DNA of 49,938 bases from NCBI GenBank assembly GCA_022823775.1, contig JAJEHI010000173.1, positions 1-49,938 of the forward strand, in the 5' to 3' direction. Positions 23,212 through 31,288 of the stretch are shown piece by piece. Made by a program: the position numbers and the translations under genes. The notes under the pieces were generated by a model. It saw nothing but the letters and a program-made list of their open reading frames with translations. It did not search any database and was not told the DNA's origin. This DNA is from Defluviicoccus sp. GTDB taxonomy: Bacteria > Pseudomonadota > Alphaproteobacteria > MPNO01. How positions within the stretch are numbered: position 1 is the first letter of the stretch; every line of letters starts with the position of its first letter.

Positions 23212-25527
23212 TCAGCCGGACTTGAGAGCCCGCAACACCCGCTCTGGCGTCATCGGTATCTCGCGCAGCCTTGTGCCGGTCGCGTCTGCCACCGCGTTGG
23301 CAATCGCCGGTGCCACGCCGATCAGCCCGGGCTCCCCGATCGCCTTGGCGCCGAACGGGCCGGAGGGCTCCGGATGTTCGACGACGATTGGATTGATCGA
23401 CGGGGGAACGTCCATCGCGGACGGGGCCTTGTAATCCATCATCGACGGGTTGGCGAGCGCGCCCCCTTCCCAGACCAGCTCCTCGGTCAGCGCGTAGCCG
23501 ATGCCCTGGACGAAACCGCCCTGGATCTGCCCCTCCACGCCGAGCGGGTTGATCGCGCGGCCCACGTCGTGCGCTGACCACCCCTCGACCACGGCGATGC
23601 TACCGGTGGCCTCGTCGACCTCGACCTCGACCGCCTGGGCGCCGAACACGTAGGTGCCGAGATTGGCGAAGGGAAAGCCTTTGACGATGGCCCGCTTGGG
23701 ATCGAACCGTTCGCCGTCATACATCAGCGCGTTCTGGCCCATGATCGGGCCTCCGACACCCCAATGGGCGCGGCGGGAGACCTCGGCGAAGCTGACCTCG
23801 CGGTCGGGGATGCCGGCGATCCCGACCCGCCCGCCCGGGCGGATTTCGAGATCCTCTGCGGCGCATTCCATCATTTCCGCCGCATGCTCGAAGATGCGTT
23901 CCTTCACCTCTTCCGATGCCGTGGCGACCGCGCGCCCCGCCATGTAGGTGGTGCGGCTGCCCGAGGTGCTCCAGTTGTAGGGCGAGGCGTCGGTGTCGGG
24001 GTTGACGTAATTCACCCTAGAGATATCGAGGCCGAGCGACCCGGCGCAAATCTGCGCGAGCGCGATGTCCGAGCCCTGGCCACAGTCGACCGCCCCGGTA
24101 CCGAGGGTCACCGAGCCGTCTTCCAGAAGGCGGACATTCGCGGCGGTCGACAGCAACCCGCAGACATGGGCGAGGCAGGCGATGCCGAGGCCCCGGCTCT
24201 TGCCGGCAACCGGTTTCGGTTTGCGGGACCGTCCTTCGGTCGCCGCGCGCAGCTTTGCGATGCAGTCGATCAGACCGCAGGCCTCCACCGTCTGGCCCCC
24301 GAGCCATGTGTCGCCGGCTTTTATCGCGTTCTTGAGCCGGATGTCGAAGGGATCGAGGTCGAGCGCGGCAGCGAGTTCGTCGATCTGCGACTCTCCGGCG
24401 AAAGTCGACTGCGGATTGCCGAAACCACGGAAGCCGCCAGCGCGGAGCTTGTTGGTGTAGACCGCGCGCCCCGTTACCCGGACATTGGGGATTCTGTACG
24501 GCCCTCTGGCCATCAGGAGCGCAAAGCCAAGCACGGCGGGGCTCTCGTTGCAATAGGCGCCGCCTTCCAGCGTCACTTCCACCTGGCGTGCGACCAGCGT
24601 CCCGTCGGCTTTGGCGCCCGTCTTGATGGAAATCTTCGCCGGGTGCCGCCGCAACATGGACATGAAGTCGGACGACCGCGGCAGGACCGCTTTCACCGGC
24701 CGGCCGGTTCTGCGCGCGAGCGCGACCGCCACCGGCTGGAGGTGCGCGCCGCCCTTGCCACCGAACGTTCCCCCGATACGGGGCGAGACGGCGCGGATCT
24801 TCGACATCGGCATGTCGAGCAGTTGCGCGACTTCGGCCTGGACGCGGAATACCGACTGGGTGGTCGACCACACTGTGGCCTTGCCGCCAGGATCGAACGA
24901 CGCCACGGCGCCGGTCGGCTCCAGCGCGTGATGGTATTGGGCGCCGGTCGCGAACTCGTTCTCGACGATCACGTCGCAGTCGGCCCATGCCGCGTCGACA
25001 TCGCCTTCAACGATCTCCTGGCGGGACAGCACGTTGCCGCTGTGCTCAACCGGATGGGAGAGCTCGTAGGCGCCGATGTCGTCGTGGACCAGCGGCGCGC
25101 CGGCCGCGAGCGCGTCCTCGATCGTGAGGACCGCGGGGAGCTCTTCGTATTCGACGTCGACGAGCAAGGCCGCGGCCTCGGCGATCGCCGGGGTCTCTGC
25201 CGCGACCGCCGCGACGGGTTCACCCATGTAGCGCACTTTCCCGCGGGCGAGAAACGGCATGTCCTTGATCGCCCCTCCGCCGAGCCGCGGCAGATCCTCG
25301 CCGGTCAGCACCCCATGTACCCCGGGATGGGAGCGCGCGGCCTCCGCGTCCACCGCGACGATTCGGGCGTGGGCGAGGGGGGACAGCGCGAAGGCGGTAT
25401 GGAGCATGCCGGGAAGCTGGATGTCGTCGAGGTATTGCGCGGCGCCGATGGCCTTTTCCGCCGCATCTTCGCGCGGCAGCCGGGCACCCACGGCGCGGAG
25501 GTCCCCGGTTGTCAACGACTCCACCAT
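23212..25527 (-). CDS. Molybdenum hydroxylase large subunit (xanthine dehydrogenase/CoxL family)
   Basis: A 771-residue molybdopterin-binding subunit. Seen: N-terminal hammerhead domain (KAIGAAQYLDDIQLPGMLHT, ARSHPGVHGVLTGEDLP), the IGGTFGGKGGAHLQPVAVAL segment, RAGGFRGFGNPQ, the CGQGSDIALAQ segment, and C-terminal AIGEPGLIGVAPAIANAVAD, whose Glu is the family's catalytic base. These enzymes hydroxylate aromatic heterocycles or aldehydes with water-derived oxygen. The gene follows the [2Fe-2S] subunit after 1 nt. The FAD-binding medium subunit normally found with it is missing from the operon. Confidence 0.9.
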   Translation of the reverse strand: MVESLTTGDLRAVGARLPREDAAEKAIGAAQYLDDIQLPGMLHTAFALSPLAHARIVAVDAEAARSHPGVHGVLTGEDLPRLGGGAIKDMPFLARGKVRYMGEPVAAVAAETPAIAEAAALLVDVEYEELPAVLTIEDALAAGAPLVHDDIGAYELSHPVEHSGNVLSRQEIVEGDVDAAWADCDVIVENEFATGAQYHHALEPTGAVASFDPGGKATVWSTTQSVFRVQAEVAQLLDMPMSKIRAVSPRIGGTFGGKGGAHLQPVAVALARRTGRPVKAVLPRSSDFMSMLRRHPAKISIKTGAKADGTLVARQVEVTLEGGAYCNESPAVLGFALLMARGPYRIPNVRVTGRAVYTNKLRAGGFRGFGNPQSTFAGESQIDELAAALDLDPFDIRLKNAIKAGDTWLGGQTVEACGLIDCIAKLRAATEGRSRKPKPVAGKSRGLGIACLAHVCGLLSTAANVRLLEDGSVTLGTGAVDCGQGSDIALAQICAGSLGLDISRVNYVNPDTDASPYNWSTSGSRTTYMAGRAVATASEEVKERIFEHAAEMMECAAEDLEIRPGGRVGIAGIPDREVSFAEVSRRAHWGVGGPIMGQNALMYDGERFDPKRAIVKGFPFANLGTYVFGAQAVEVEVDEATGSIAVVEGWSAHDVGRAINPLGVEGQIQGGFVQGIGYALTEELVWEGGALANPSMMDYKAPSAMDVPPSINPIVVEHPEPSGPFGAKAIGEPGLIGVAPAIANAVADATGTRLREIPMTPERVLRALKSG

Positions 25528-25528
25528 C

Positions 25529-26035
25529 TCACCCTCGCGTCGCCATTACGATTGCCTCGACAATCTTCACGTAACCGGAGCACCGGCAGATATTGCCCGA
25601 CACAGCCACGCGGATCTCTTCCACCGTGGGCTCCGGGTTCTCGTTCAGCAGCGCCCGGGCGGCGATCGCCAACCCCGGCGTACAGAACCCGCACTGGATT
25701 GCGCCCGATTCGACCAAGGCACGCTGCACCGGGTCCAGAATGCCGTCCTGCGCGAGCCCCTCAACGGTGACGATCTCCAAACCGGTGCAGTTGACCGAGA
25801 GCGACAGACAGGCACGCACCGCCTGACCGTCGACCATCACGGTACAGGTACCGCAGACACCTTGGTTGCAACCGCGCTTCGCACCCGTCAGTCCGAACCG
25901 GACACGGAGGGTATCGAGCAGCGTCTCGTCGGTCAGGATGGGCGCCTCCCGGGTCGCGCCATTGACCGTTAACGCGATATTAGGTCTATCCTCCACCACC
26001 GATGAATTATTGTTCGCTCGCGTAAGGGTGTCCAT
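25529..26035 (-). CDS. Molybdenum hydroxylase [2Fe-2S] small subunit
   Basis: A 168-residue electron-transfer subunit. N-terminal plant-type cluster ligands are in GCNQGVCGTCTVMVDG plus the downstream Cys of RACLSLS. The C-terminal helical cluster has CGFCTPG and GNICRCSGY. Typical length and order for CoxS/IorA-type proteins. ATG 26035 is the likely start; the frame also opens from a GTG at 26059. It is the first gene of the minus-strand operon down to 17941. Confidence 0.9.
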   Translation of the reverse strand: MDTLTRANNNSSVVEDRPNIALTVNGATREAPILTDETLLDTLRVRFGLTGAKRGCNQGVCGTCTVMVDGQAVRACLSLSVNCTGLEIVTVEGLAQDGILDPVQRALVESGAIQCGFCTPGLAIAARALLNENPEPTVEEIRVAVSGNICRCSGYVKIVEAIVMATRG

Positions 26036-26060
26036 GGGAAGACCTGTTTTCCGCCCCACC

Positions 26061-26418
26061 GCGCTATTGCCGCTCCCGCAGGCGGGCTAAGAGCCGCCGG
26101 CCGGACCGTCCCGGCGTCTGCTCCATCTAGCGGCGAATATCTTTCGATCTTCGCGACGGCTCTGAGGTCGTCGAGTGCGGACATGGAGGTCTCCGCGACG
26201 ACGGGGCCCACACCAAGCACTGTTATCGGCGGCCGGCAAACCGAGCCCTCGCTGGCCGGTTTGTGGAGCGGGCTCTCCAGGCTGGCCGGTTCCCGGCGCA
26301 AGCCTGCCCACGCGCGCAAAACCGGTCCGGCTGCGGCTTCCAGTATCGCGCCGCCCTCGATCGATTCCCGGACACGGGCCTCGTATCTGCGCCGCCACGA
26401 CGCGACAATCCACTCTAG
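26061..26418 (+). repeat. Composite intergenic repeat, copy 2, left portion with 293-nt insert
   Basis: 26061-26104 is part A, 42 of 44 identical to 7332-7375. 26105-26397 is sequence absent from copy 1, with no recognisable gene. A minus-strand open frame through it (..GVGPVVAETSMSALDDLRAV) looks protein-like but is unassigned. 26398-26418 is the start of part B, cut by the IS5-type element exactly at CTAG (26415-26418). The upstream boundary abuts the molybdenum-hydroxylase operon promoter region. Confidence 0.7.
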
Positions 26419-27736
26419 CAGGTTGCTGAAAAACTCGCTGGCCCGATTCTCGTTCTCGTGATTCTCTGGTTCCGCGTCGATCGGTTGCGGAGGTTGCGAT
26501 GCGGGGTGTGGACGAGCGGGGCTGCGGTCTGTTCAGCTACGTGGATCTGGAGGCGCGGGTCCCTGCGGATCATCCATTGCGGGCGATCCGGGTCCTGGTG
26601 GACGAGGCTCTGGCGGCTCTGTCGGCGGATTTCGCGGGTCTGTATTCGAAGACCGGCCGTCCCTCGATTGCGCCGGAGAAGCTGTTGCGGGCGCTTCTGC
26701 TTCAGGCCTTCTACACCATCCGTTCGGAGCGCCAGCTGATGGAGCAGCTGGACTACAATCTTCTGTTCCGCTGGTTCGTCGGCCTGTCGATGGACGCGCC
26801 GGTTTGGGACACGACGACCTATTCGAAGAACCGGGACCGGCTGGTTGCGGGCGACGTGGCAGCGCGCTTCCTTCGGGCGGTTCTGCGCGGTGCGCGGGTT
26901 CGCCGTCTGCTGTCGGACGAGCACTTCTCGGTGGACGGCACGCTGATCGAGGCGTGGGCGTCGATGGAGAGCTTCCGGCGCAGCGACGGCGGCGACGCGG
27001 ACCCGCCGGGCGGGCGCAACGCGGAGCGCGACTTCCGCGGCGAGCGGCGCTCGAACGCGACGCATGCGTCCACCACCGATGCCGATGCGCGTCTGTTCCG
27101 CAAGGGGGAGGGCCAGTCGAGCCGGCTGTGCTACATGGGCCATCTGCTGATGGAGAACCGCAACGCGCTGATCGTCGATGCCGCGCTGACCCGGGCTTCC
27201 GGCACCGCCGAGCGGGAGGCGGCGCTGGCCATGCTGGGGCGGCGGGGCAGGCGGCGCGGGGTGACGCTCGGCGCCGACAAGGCCTATGACGTGGCCACCT
27301 TCGTGGACGCCTTGCGGGACCATGGCGTCACCCCGCACATCGCGGTCGACGGCCACGTCAGGAAGACCGGCAAGCCGCGCGCGACGCGCATCGACCGGCG
27401 CACCACCCGCCATCCCGGCTACGCCGCCAGCCAGAGGCTGCGCAAGCGCATCGAGGAGGGGTTCGGCTGGATCAAAACCACCGGCGGGCTGGCCAAGACC
27501 CGGCATCGCGGGCTCGACCGGGTGGGCTGGATGTTCACACTCACCGCCGCCGTCTACAACCTGGTCCGGCTGCCCAAACTCATCGCCGAGGCGCCGACAT
27601 GATGCCCGCAAGCCGCAGAACCCGCCCCGATCCCCGCCGAGAGCGGGTCGCGAAGCCGAACCCACGCCACCGATAACCCGAAAAACAGCCCACACCCGCC
27701 ATACCAGCCACGCGTGGCGCGTTTTTCAGCAGCCTG
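26419..27736 (+). mobile_element. Complete IS5-family insertion sequence (1318 bp)
   Basis: Left end CAGGTTGCTGAAAAACTCGC and the reverse complement of the right end CAGGCTGCTGAAAAACGCGC agree at 18 of 20 positions. The 4-bp direct repeat CTAG flanks both sides (26415-26418 and 27737-27740), fitting the YTAR target of IS5-group elements. One transposase gene fills the element. The IS interrupts part B of the composite repeat; the uninterrupted copy at 7390-7476 shows the empty site, with CCAG where CTAG stands here. Confidence 0.93.
26499..27602 (+). CDS. IS5-family DDE transposase
   Basis: A 367-residue transposase. The N-terminal DUF772-type region is seen (LYSKTGRPSIAPEKLLRALL, SERQLMEQLDYNLLFRWFVG). 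Likely catalytic acidic residues lie in FSVDGTLIEAWAS (Asp), GADKAYD (Asp) and EEGFGWIKTTGGL (Glu, Y-2-R-like region). The frame is intact and full-length, so the element may still be active. ATG 26499 has CGGAGG 5-6 nt upstream. Confidence 0.92.
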   Translation: MRGVDERGCGLFSYVDLEARVPADHPLRAIRVLVDEALAALSADFAGLYSKTGRPSIAPEKLLRALLLQAFYTIRSERQLMEQLDYNLLFRWFVGLSMDAPVWDTTTYSKNRDRLVAGDVAARFLRAVLRGARVRRLLSDEHFSVDGTLIEAWASMESFRRSDGGDADPPGGRNAERDFRGERRSNATHASTTDADARLFRKGEGQSSRLCYMGHLLMENRNALIVDAALTRASGTAEREAALAMLGRRGRRRGVTLGADKAYDVATFVDALRDHGVTPHIAVDGHVRKTGKPRATRIDRRTTRHPGYAASQRLRKRIEEGFGWIKTTGGLAKTRHRGLDRVGWMFTLTAAVYNLVRLPKLIAEAPT

Positions 27737-27740
27737 CTAG

Positions 27741-27806
27741 CTCAGAGACTTGGAACAAATCAGACCGAGACTTCGATAAAATATCGGTCTCGGTGGTTGC
27801 GAGCCC
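27741..27806 (+). repeat. Composite intergenic repeat, copy 2, right portion with hairpin
   Basis: Aligns without gaps to 7411-7476. It contains hairpin 27764-27794 with 8-bp stem ACCGAGAC/GTCTCGGT and a further inner CGATA/TATCG pairing. Compared with copy 1, the second stem pair has changed from T-A to C-G on both sides, a compensatory exchange. Confidence 0.75.
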
Positions 27807-28106
27807 AGGTGTCGAACCCTTTCCCGGTTCATTTCTGAAGTCTCGGGCGTGATCGAGGGAGCCTGAGACATTTCTGTTCGGGTTCGAACCGCGTCCACGG
27901 TTCCCGATGCAGTTCCGGCATTCGTGCCATAGGATGGCGTCGATGAGCGCCCCGAGTTGTGGCTAGGTATGTCCGGGTATCCTCGGCGGAAGGTTTCCGG
28001 ACATCGCGCATACCACGCTCAATCCTTGCCGGAACTGTTCGGTCGCCAGGCTGCTCCGCCGCCATGGTCGGGTGGCGTGACCGCCGGTTGGAGGCAGTCT
28101 GCCGTT
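27807..28106. other. Unassigned spacer
   Basis: Three hundred bases between the repeat and the MetE-like fragment. I see no gene, no RNA and no clear terminator. Confidence 0.5.
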
Positions 28107-28418
28107 TCAGAACAGCTCTTCGCTCGCGATTGCCGCGCCCTCCGCGAGCGCCCGTAGTTTCGCGAACACGATCTCCGCATCTACCACTCTGTATCCCGCG
28201 AACGTCGCGAAGTCGCAATCGGTCCCGACGATCACCTGTTCCCGTCTGACGATGTCGACAAAGCACAGGATGCGGTCGGGGACGTTTCGGGGATGCTGGA
28301 CATAATTGGTCGTGCAGTCGATCACTTGGGGGATGAGCACGAGGTCATCGGGCAGGTCGGCGTGCCGCCATGTCCGCCATTCTTGACCGTGGCGCGGATT
28401 GGCGGCCTCGAAACGCAA
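28107..28418 (-). pseudogene. C-terminal fragment of a cobalamin-independent methionine synthase-like protein
   Basis: About 103 codons: RFEAANPRHGQEWRTWRHA, then LPDDLVLIPQVIDCTTNYVQ, IVRREQVIVGTDCDFATFAG and AKLRALAEGAAIASEELF-stop. This is the C-terminal third of the MetE-like (UROD/MetE barrel) family found in many proteobacteria; GTDC carries the zinc-binding Cys. Upstream in frame there is a stop near 28510 and no similarity, so the first two thirds are lost. It is a remnant in the second debris zone. Confidence 0.7.
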
Positions 28419-28557
28419 GCGGTTGCGCTCAAGGAACAGAGCAAACCGATCAGGCGCGAAATCACACAGCAGCGGAAACTGTCCGAGAAGGGATTGGCAC
28501 AGCTAGCTCGACTCCTGGTCCGAACGGGCAGCGAAAAACCCGGAAGGTTTATCAACT

Positions 28558-28602
28558 AACCGGCCGCTGGACGGGGTCTATCCGGTGGTGTTAGTCGATG
28601 GA
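28558..28602 (+). pseudogene. Possible relic of an IS256 (mutator) transposase
   Basis: Fifteen codons read NRPLDGVYPVVLVDG, matching the conserved NRPLDPVYPVVFIDA block that carries the first catalytic Asp of IS256-type transposases. Slightly further, GGCGAACGGCCC resembles the codons for VANRP, but in another frame, as if about 20 nt were deleted. Very short evidence. Confidence 0.35.
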
Positions 28603-28765
28603 GGCGCTTGGCGAACGGCCCGACGCGCTGCTCCGAGGGAGGTGCGTCGTCGCTCAAGTTCGCGAACACAAGGTCGATCCGCTGCACCGCGAGAGATCGC
28701 CGTACGAATCGAAGCTCTGAGGATCTCCGGACGACGGTAATGCCAGACGGGCCAGCCCAATCTGT

Positions 28766-29677
28766 CTACGAGAGCATTTGGGAACTGCCAGTCCGCTTCA
28801 CGGAGTCGAATGCCGCGCGCAACGTATCCGCGAAGGAACTGAGGATTGCCGAACGGAGCCTGTCGCGGGGGAAGACCATGGCGATCCTGTAGCTGATCGC
28901 CGCATCGAACCGGCGCACAGCAATGCCGTCCCGCGAGTATCGTTGCGCCGTAAACGGATCGAGCAGGCCGACCCCCGCCCCGTGCCGAATAAAGGAGGAT
29001 ACCGATTCCATGGTCTGGGTTTCGATTGCGATGTTCCAGGACGCGCCGTGGGCTGCGAACACGCTTTCCGTCTGCGGATAGACCATGTGTTCGGGCAAGA
29101 GGGAGACGAACGGCTCTCCGTCGAGGTCGGCCGGTCCGATCGAGGGCCGGTCGGCCAGCGCGTGGCCTTCCGGCAATCCGCAAACGCAAGGAAAGACGAA
29201 TTCTTCGACCTCCACCGAAACAAGCTCGATCGGCCATTCGATGATGGCGAGGTCGTAGAGCTGGGTAGGCAACAGCCCCTGCATCATCTGCGAGCGGCGG
29301 GCGAGGATTCGAACCTGCAAGTCGGGACGGTCGGCGCGAAAGCCGCTGACGATTCGGGGCAGGAAATCGACCGCAATGTCCGGATAGGTGGCGACGACGA
29401 GGTTGCCGAATTGCTGGTCGCGGATCTGCCGGGCGCGTTGCGTTGTTAGCTCGACGCTCTCAAGCGTCCGCTCGACGTCGCGCCACAAGTATTGCGCTTC
29501 TGGTGTCGCCGACAGGCGGCCGTTGACCCGCCTGAACAGAGCGAAGCCGAGTTCGCGCTCAAGATTGGCGACGAGAACGCTCGCCGAAGGCTGGGAAATA
29601 CCCATCGCCTTGGCCGCCCCGGTTACCGTCCCGGTGGCGAGAGTCTGCCTGAAACACTCCAGTTGCCGGAAATTCAT
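28766..29677 (-). CDS. LysR-family transcriptional regulator
   Basis: A 303-residue regulator. The N-terminal winged helix-turn-helix is seen (MNFRQLECFRQTLATGTVTG AAKAMGISQPSASVLVANLE), followed by a LysR substrate-binding domain (LVVATYPDIAVDFLPRIVSG; LRSAILSSFADTLRAAF at the C-terminal helix). It is transcribed away from the amidohydrolase/ABC operon starting at 29834, the standard arrangement for a LysR regulator and its target. Palindromes in the shared promoter (29700-29714, 29739-29750) are likely binding sites. The inducer is probably a metabolite of the imported substrate. Confidence 0.9.
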   Translation of the reverse strand: MNFRQLECFRQTLATGTVTGAAKAMGISQPSASVLVANLERELGFALFRRVNGRLSATPEAQYLWRDVERTLESVELTTQRARQIRDQQFGNLVVATYPDIAVDFLPRIVSGFRADRPDLQVRILARRSQMMQGLLPTQLYDLAIIEWPIELVSVEVEEFVFPCVCGLPEGHALADRPSIGPADLDGEPFVSLLPEHMVYPQTESVFAAHGASWNIAIETQTMESVSSFIRHGAGVGLLDPFTAQRYSRDGIAVRRFDAAISYRIAMVFPRDRLRSAILSSFADTLRAAFDSVKRTGSSQMLS

Positions 29678-29699
29678 CGATCAATCGTTTTCCATTTTC

Positions 29700-29714
29700 A
29701 TAGTGAAAAACTAT
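29700..29714. promoter_or_regulatory. Candidate LysR recognition site (T-N11-A)
   Basis: ATAGTGAAAAACTAT is a dyad ATAG-N7-CTAT containing the T-N11-A core typical of LysR-type regulators, 23 nt upstream of the regulator's own start. Confidence 0.55.
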
Positions 29715-29738
29715 AGCATGGATAATTCCGTTTATTGG

Positions 29739-29750
29739 AATCTATAGATT
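29739..29750. promoter_or_regulatory. Second palindrome in the LysR-operon promoter
   Basis: AATCTATAGATT is a perfect 12-bp palindrome, 25 bp from the T-N11-A dyad. LysR regulators commonly occupy a recognition site and a second activation site, so this is a plausible activation site or promoter element. Confidence 0.4.
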
Positions 29751-29833
29751 GTTTCCGTGTACCATTGGCCTGCGGAATCCGGTATCCGGATCGAGACGAT
29801 GGATCGGCAATTCCAGCGCCGACGCGCAAGGCG

Positions 29834-31264
29834 ATGACTGCCGCGTTGGCGGAAGTGTTCGCGGCGCGACGCTACGCCGTCGCGCCGGATGTGCTCCTTG
29901 CCCCGGACGGTGTCATGGAGAACGCCGTCATGCTGGTCGAGGAGGGGGCGATCGCTGCCGTCGCCGACCGGGCGGAATTTGCGCGGGCCTATCCCGGGAC
30001 GGAAATAGCGCCTCTCCCCGGCCGGGCGTTCATCCCGGGATTCATCGACGCTCATATCCATCTCGGGCAGGGTTTCGGGAAGTCGATCATCGGCGGCGAG
30101 CCGTCCCAGATCTGGCGGCGGATATGGATTCCCCTGGAGGGTCGGCTCGACCCCGAGCTCAGCTATGTCTGCGCCAAGTGGATGTTCCTCGAAGCCCTGC
30201 GCGGCGGTTTCACCGGGGTCGTCAACTTCGCGATCATCAACCGCGAAAAGACCGAAGCCATCCACCGGGCGGCGCGCGAAACCGGGGTTCGCCTGGTGTC
30301 CAGCACCGGAGCCGTCAACAAGCCCGTCGACCCGGGCGCGGCGGGCGACGGGTCCGGTTTGAAACAGATCGACGAGGCCCTGGCGCGCGCCGAGAGCCAC
30401 ATGGAGCTTTGCCGGCAGGATCCCGGCATCTATCCGTCCTTGTGCGTTTCCGGCGTCGAAGGGGCTTCGAAGGAGCTGATCGGGGGGCTGGCCGATTTCT
30501 GCGCGGAACGGGGGGCTCTGTTCCAGATCCACGCCAACGAGCACGTTCCGGAAGTTCATGCGAGCGTCGTCGAGCACGGCCGCCGCCCGGTCGAGTTTAT
30601 CGCGGATTGCCGCGCTCTGGGCCGCCATACGCTGTTGCATCACGCGACCCTCGTGACGGAGTCCGAAATCGAGCTCATCCGCTCGACGGAAAGCGCGGTC
30701 AGCTACAATCCGGTGGCCTCGCACTGGAAGGGCGATGCCGTATCGCCGGCCTGTGCCTATGTCGAACGGGGGGTCCGGCTGGGCCTCGGGACGGACAGCA
30801 CGCGCTGCGACGGTTTCCGCATGCTGGATGCGGCCGAGAGCTGCCAGCGCATCGCGTTCGGCATGCGGGTTAACGATTTTTCGTGCGGCGCCGCCTGGAC
30901 CTGGGTCGACGCCGCCACTCGGGGCAGCGCGGACGCCTGCGGTCTCGGCAAGGTCGCCGGCCGCCTGGCCCCGGGCTATCGCGCCGATTTTCTTGTCCTC
31001 GACATGGAGCTTCCCGAAGTTCTTCCGTCCTGGGACTTCGAATGGGATCTCGTGCGCCACTACAACCGGGACCAGATCAGGGCGGTGGTGGTCGACGGCG
31101 CCCTGGTCATGCAGGACGGGCGGGCGACCGGCTGGGACCAGGAGCGGTTTCTCAAGGAACAGTTGCCGGTGGCGATCGAGACCGTGCGGGAAGCGCCGAT
31201 CGTTCGACGCCACGGGACTTCCGGCCAGCATCGCGCCGCGCGCCGTACCACGGGAAACGCGTGA
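29834..31264 (+). CDS. Amidohydrolase, AtzA/TrzN/cytosine-deaminase-like (paralogue A)
   Basis: A 476-residue amidohydrolase of the mononuclear-metal deaminase/chlorohydrolase branch. Metal and catalytic motifs: GFIDAHIHLGQG (His-X-His), FQIHANEHVPEVH (His), LLHHATLV (His) and GLGTDSTRCDG (Asp). The N-terminal AVAPDVLLAPDG and C-terminal LAPGYRADFLVLD form the usual beta-sandwich. It acts on a deaminated or amide-containing small molecule, probably the cargo of the ABC importer encoded next. It is a close paralogue of the protein at 33901. The ATG at 29834 was chosen; the frame is open back to a TTG at 29735 in the promoter. Confidence 0.87.
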   Translation: MTAALAEVFAARRYAVAPDVLLAPDGVMENAVMLVEEGAIAAVADRAEFARAYPGTEIAPLPGRAFIPGFIDAHIHLGQGFGKSIIGGEPSQIWRRIWIPLEGRLDPELSYVCAKWMFLEALRGGFTGVVNFAIINREKTEAIHRAARETGVRLVSSTGAVNKPVDPGAAGDGSGLKQIDEALARAESHMELCRQDPGIYPSLCVSGVEGASKELIGGLADFCAERGALFQIHANEHVPEVHASVVEHGRRPVEFIADCRALGRHTLLHHATLVTESEIELIRSTESAVSYNPVASHWKGDAVSPACAYVERGVRLGLGTDSTRCDGFRMLDAAESCQRIAFGMRVNDFSCGAAWTWVDAATRGSADACGLGKVAGRLAPGYRADFLVLDMELPEVLPSWDFEWDLVRHYNRDQIRAVVVDGALVMQDGRATGWDQERFLKEQLPVAIETVREAPIVRRHGTSGQHRAARRTTGNA

Positions 31265-31288
31265 CCTGCGCGGGGAAGCCTGGAAACG

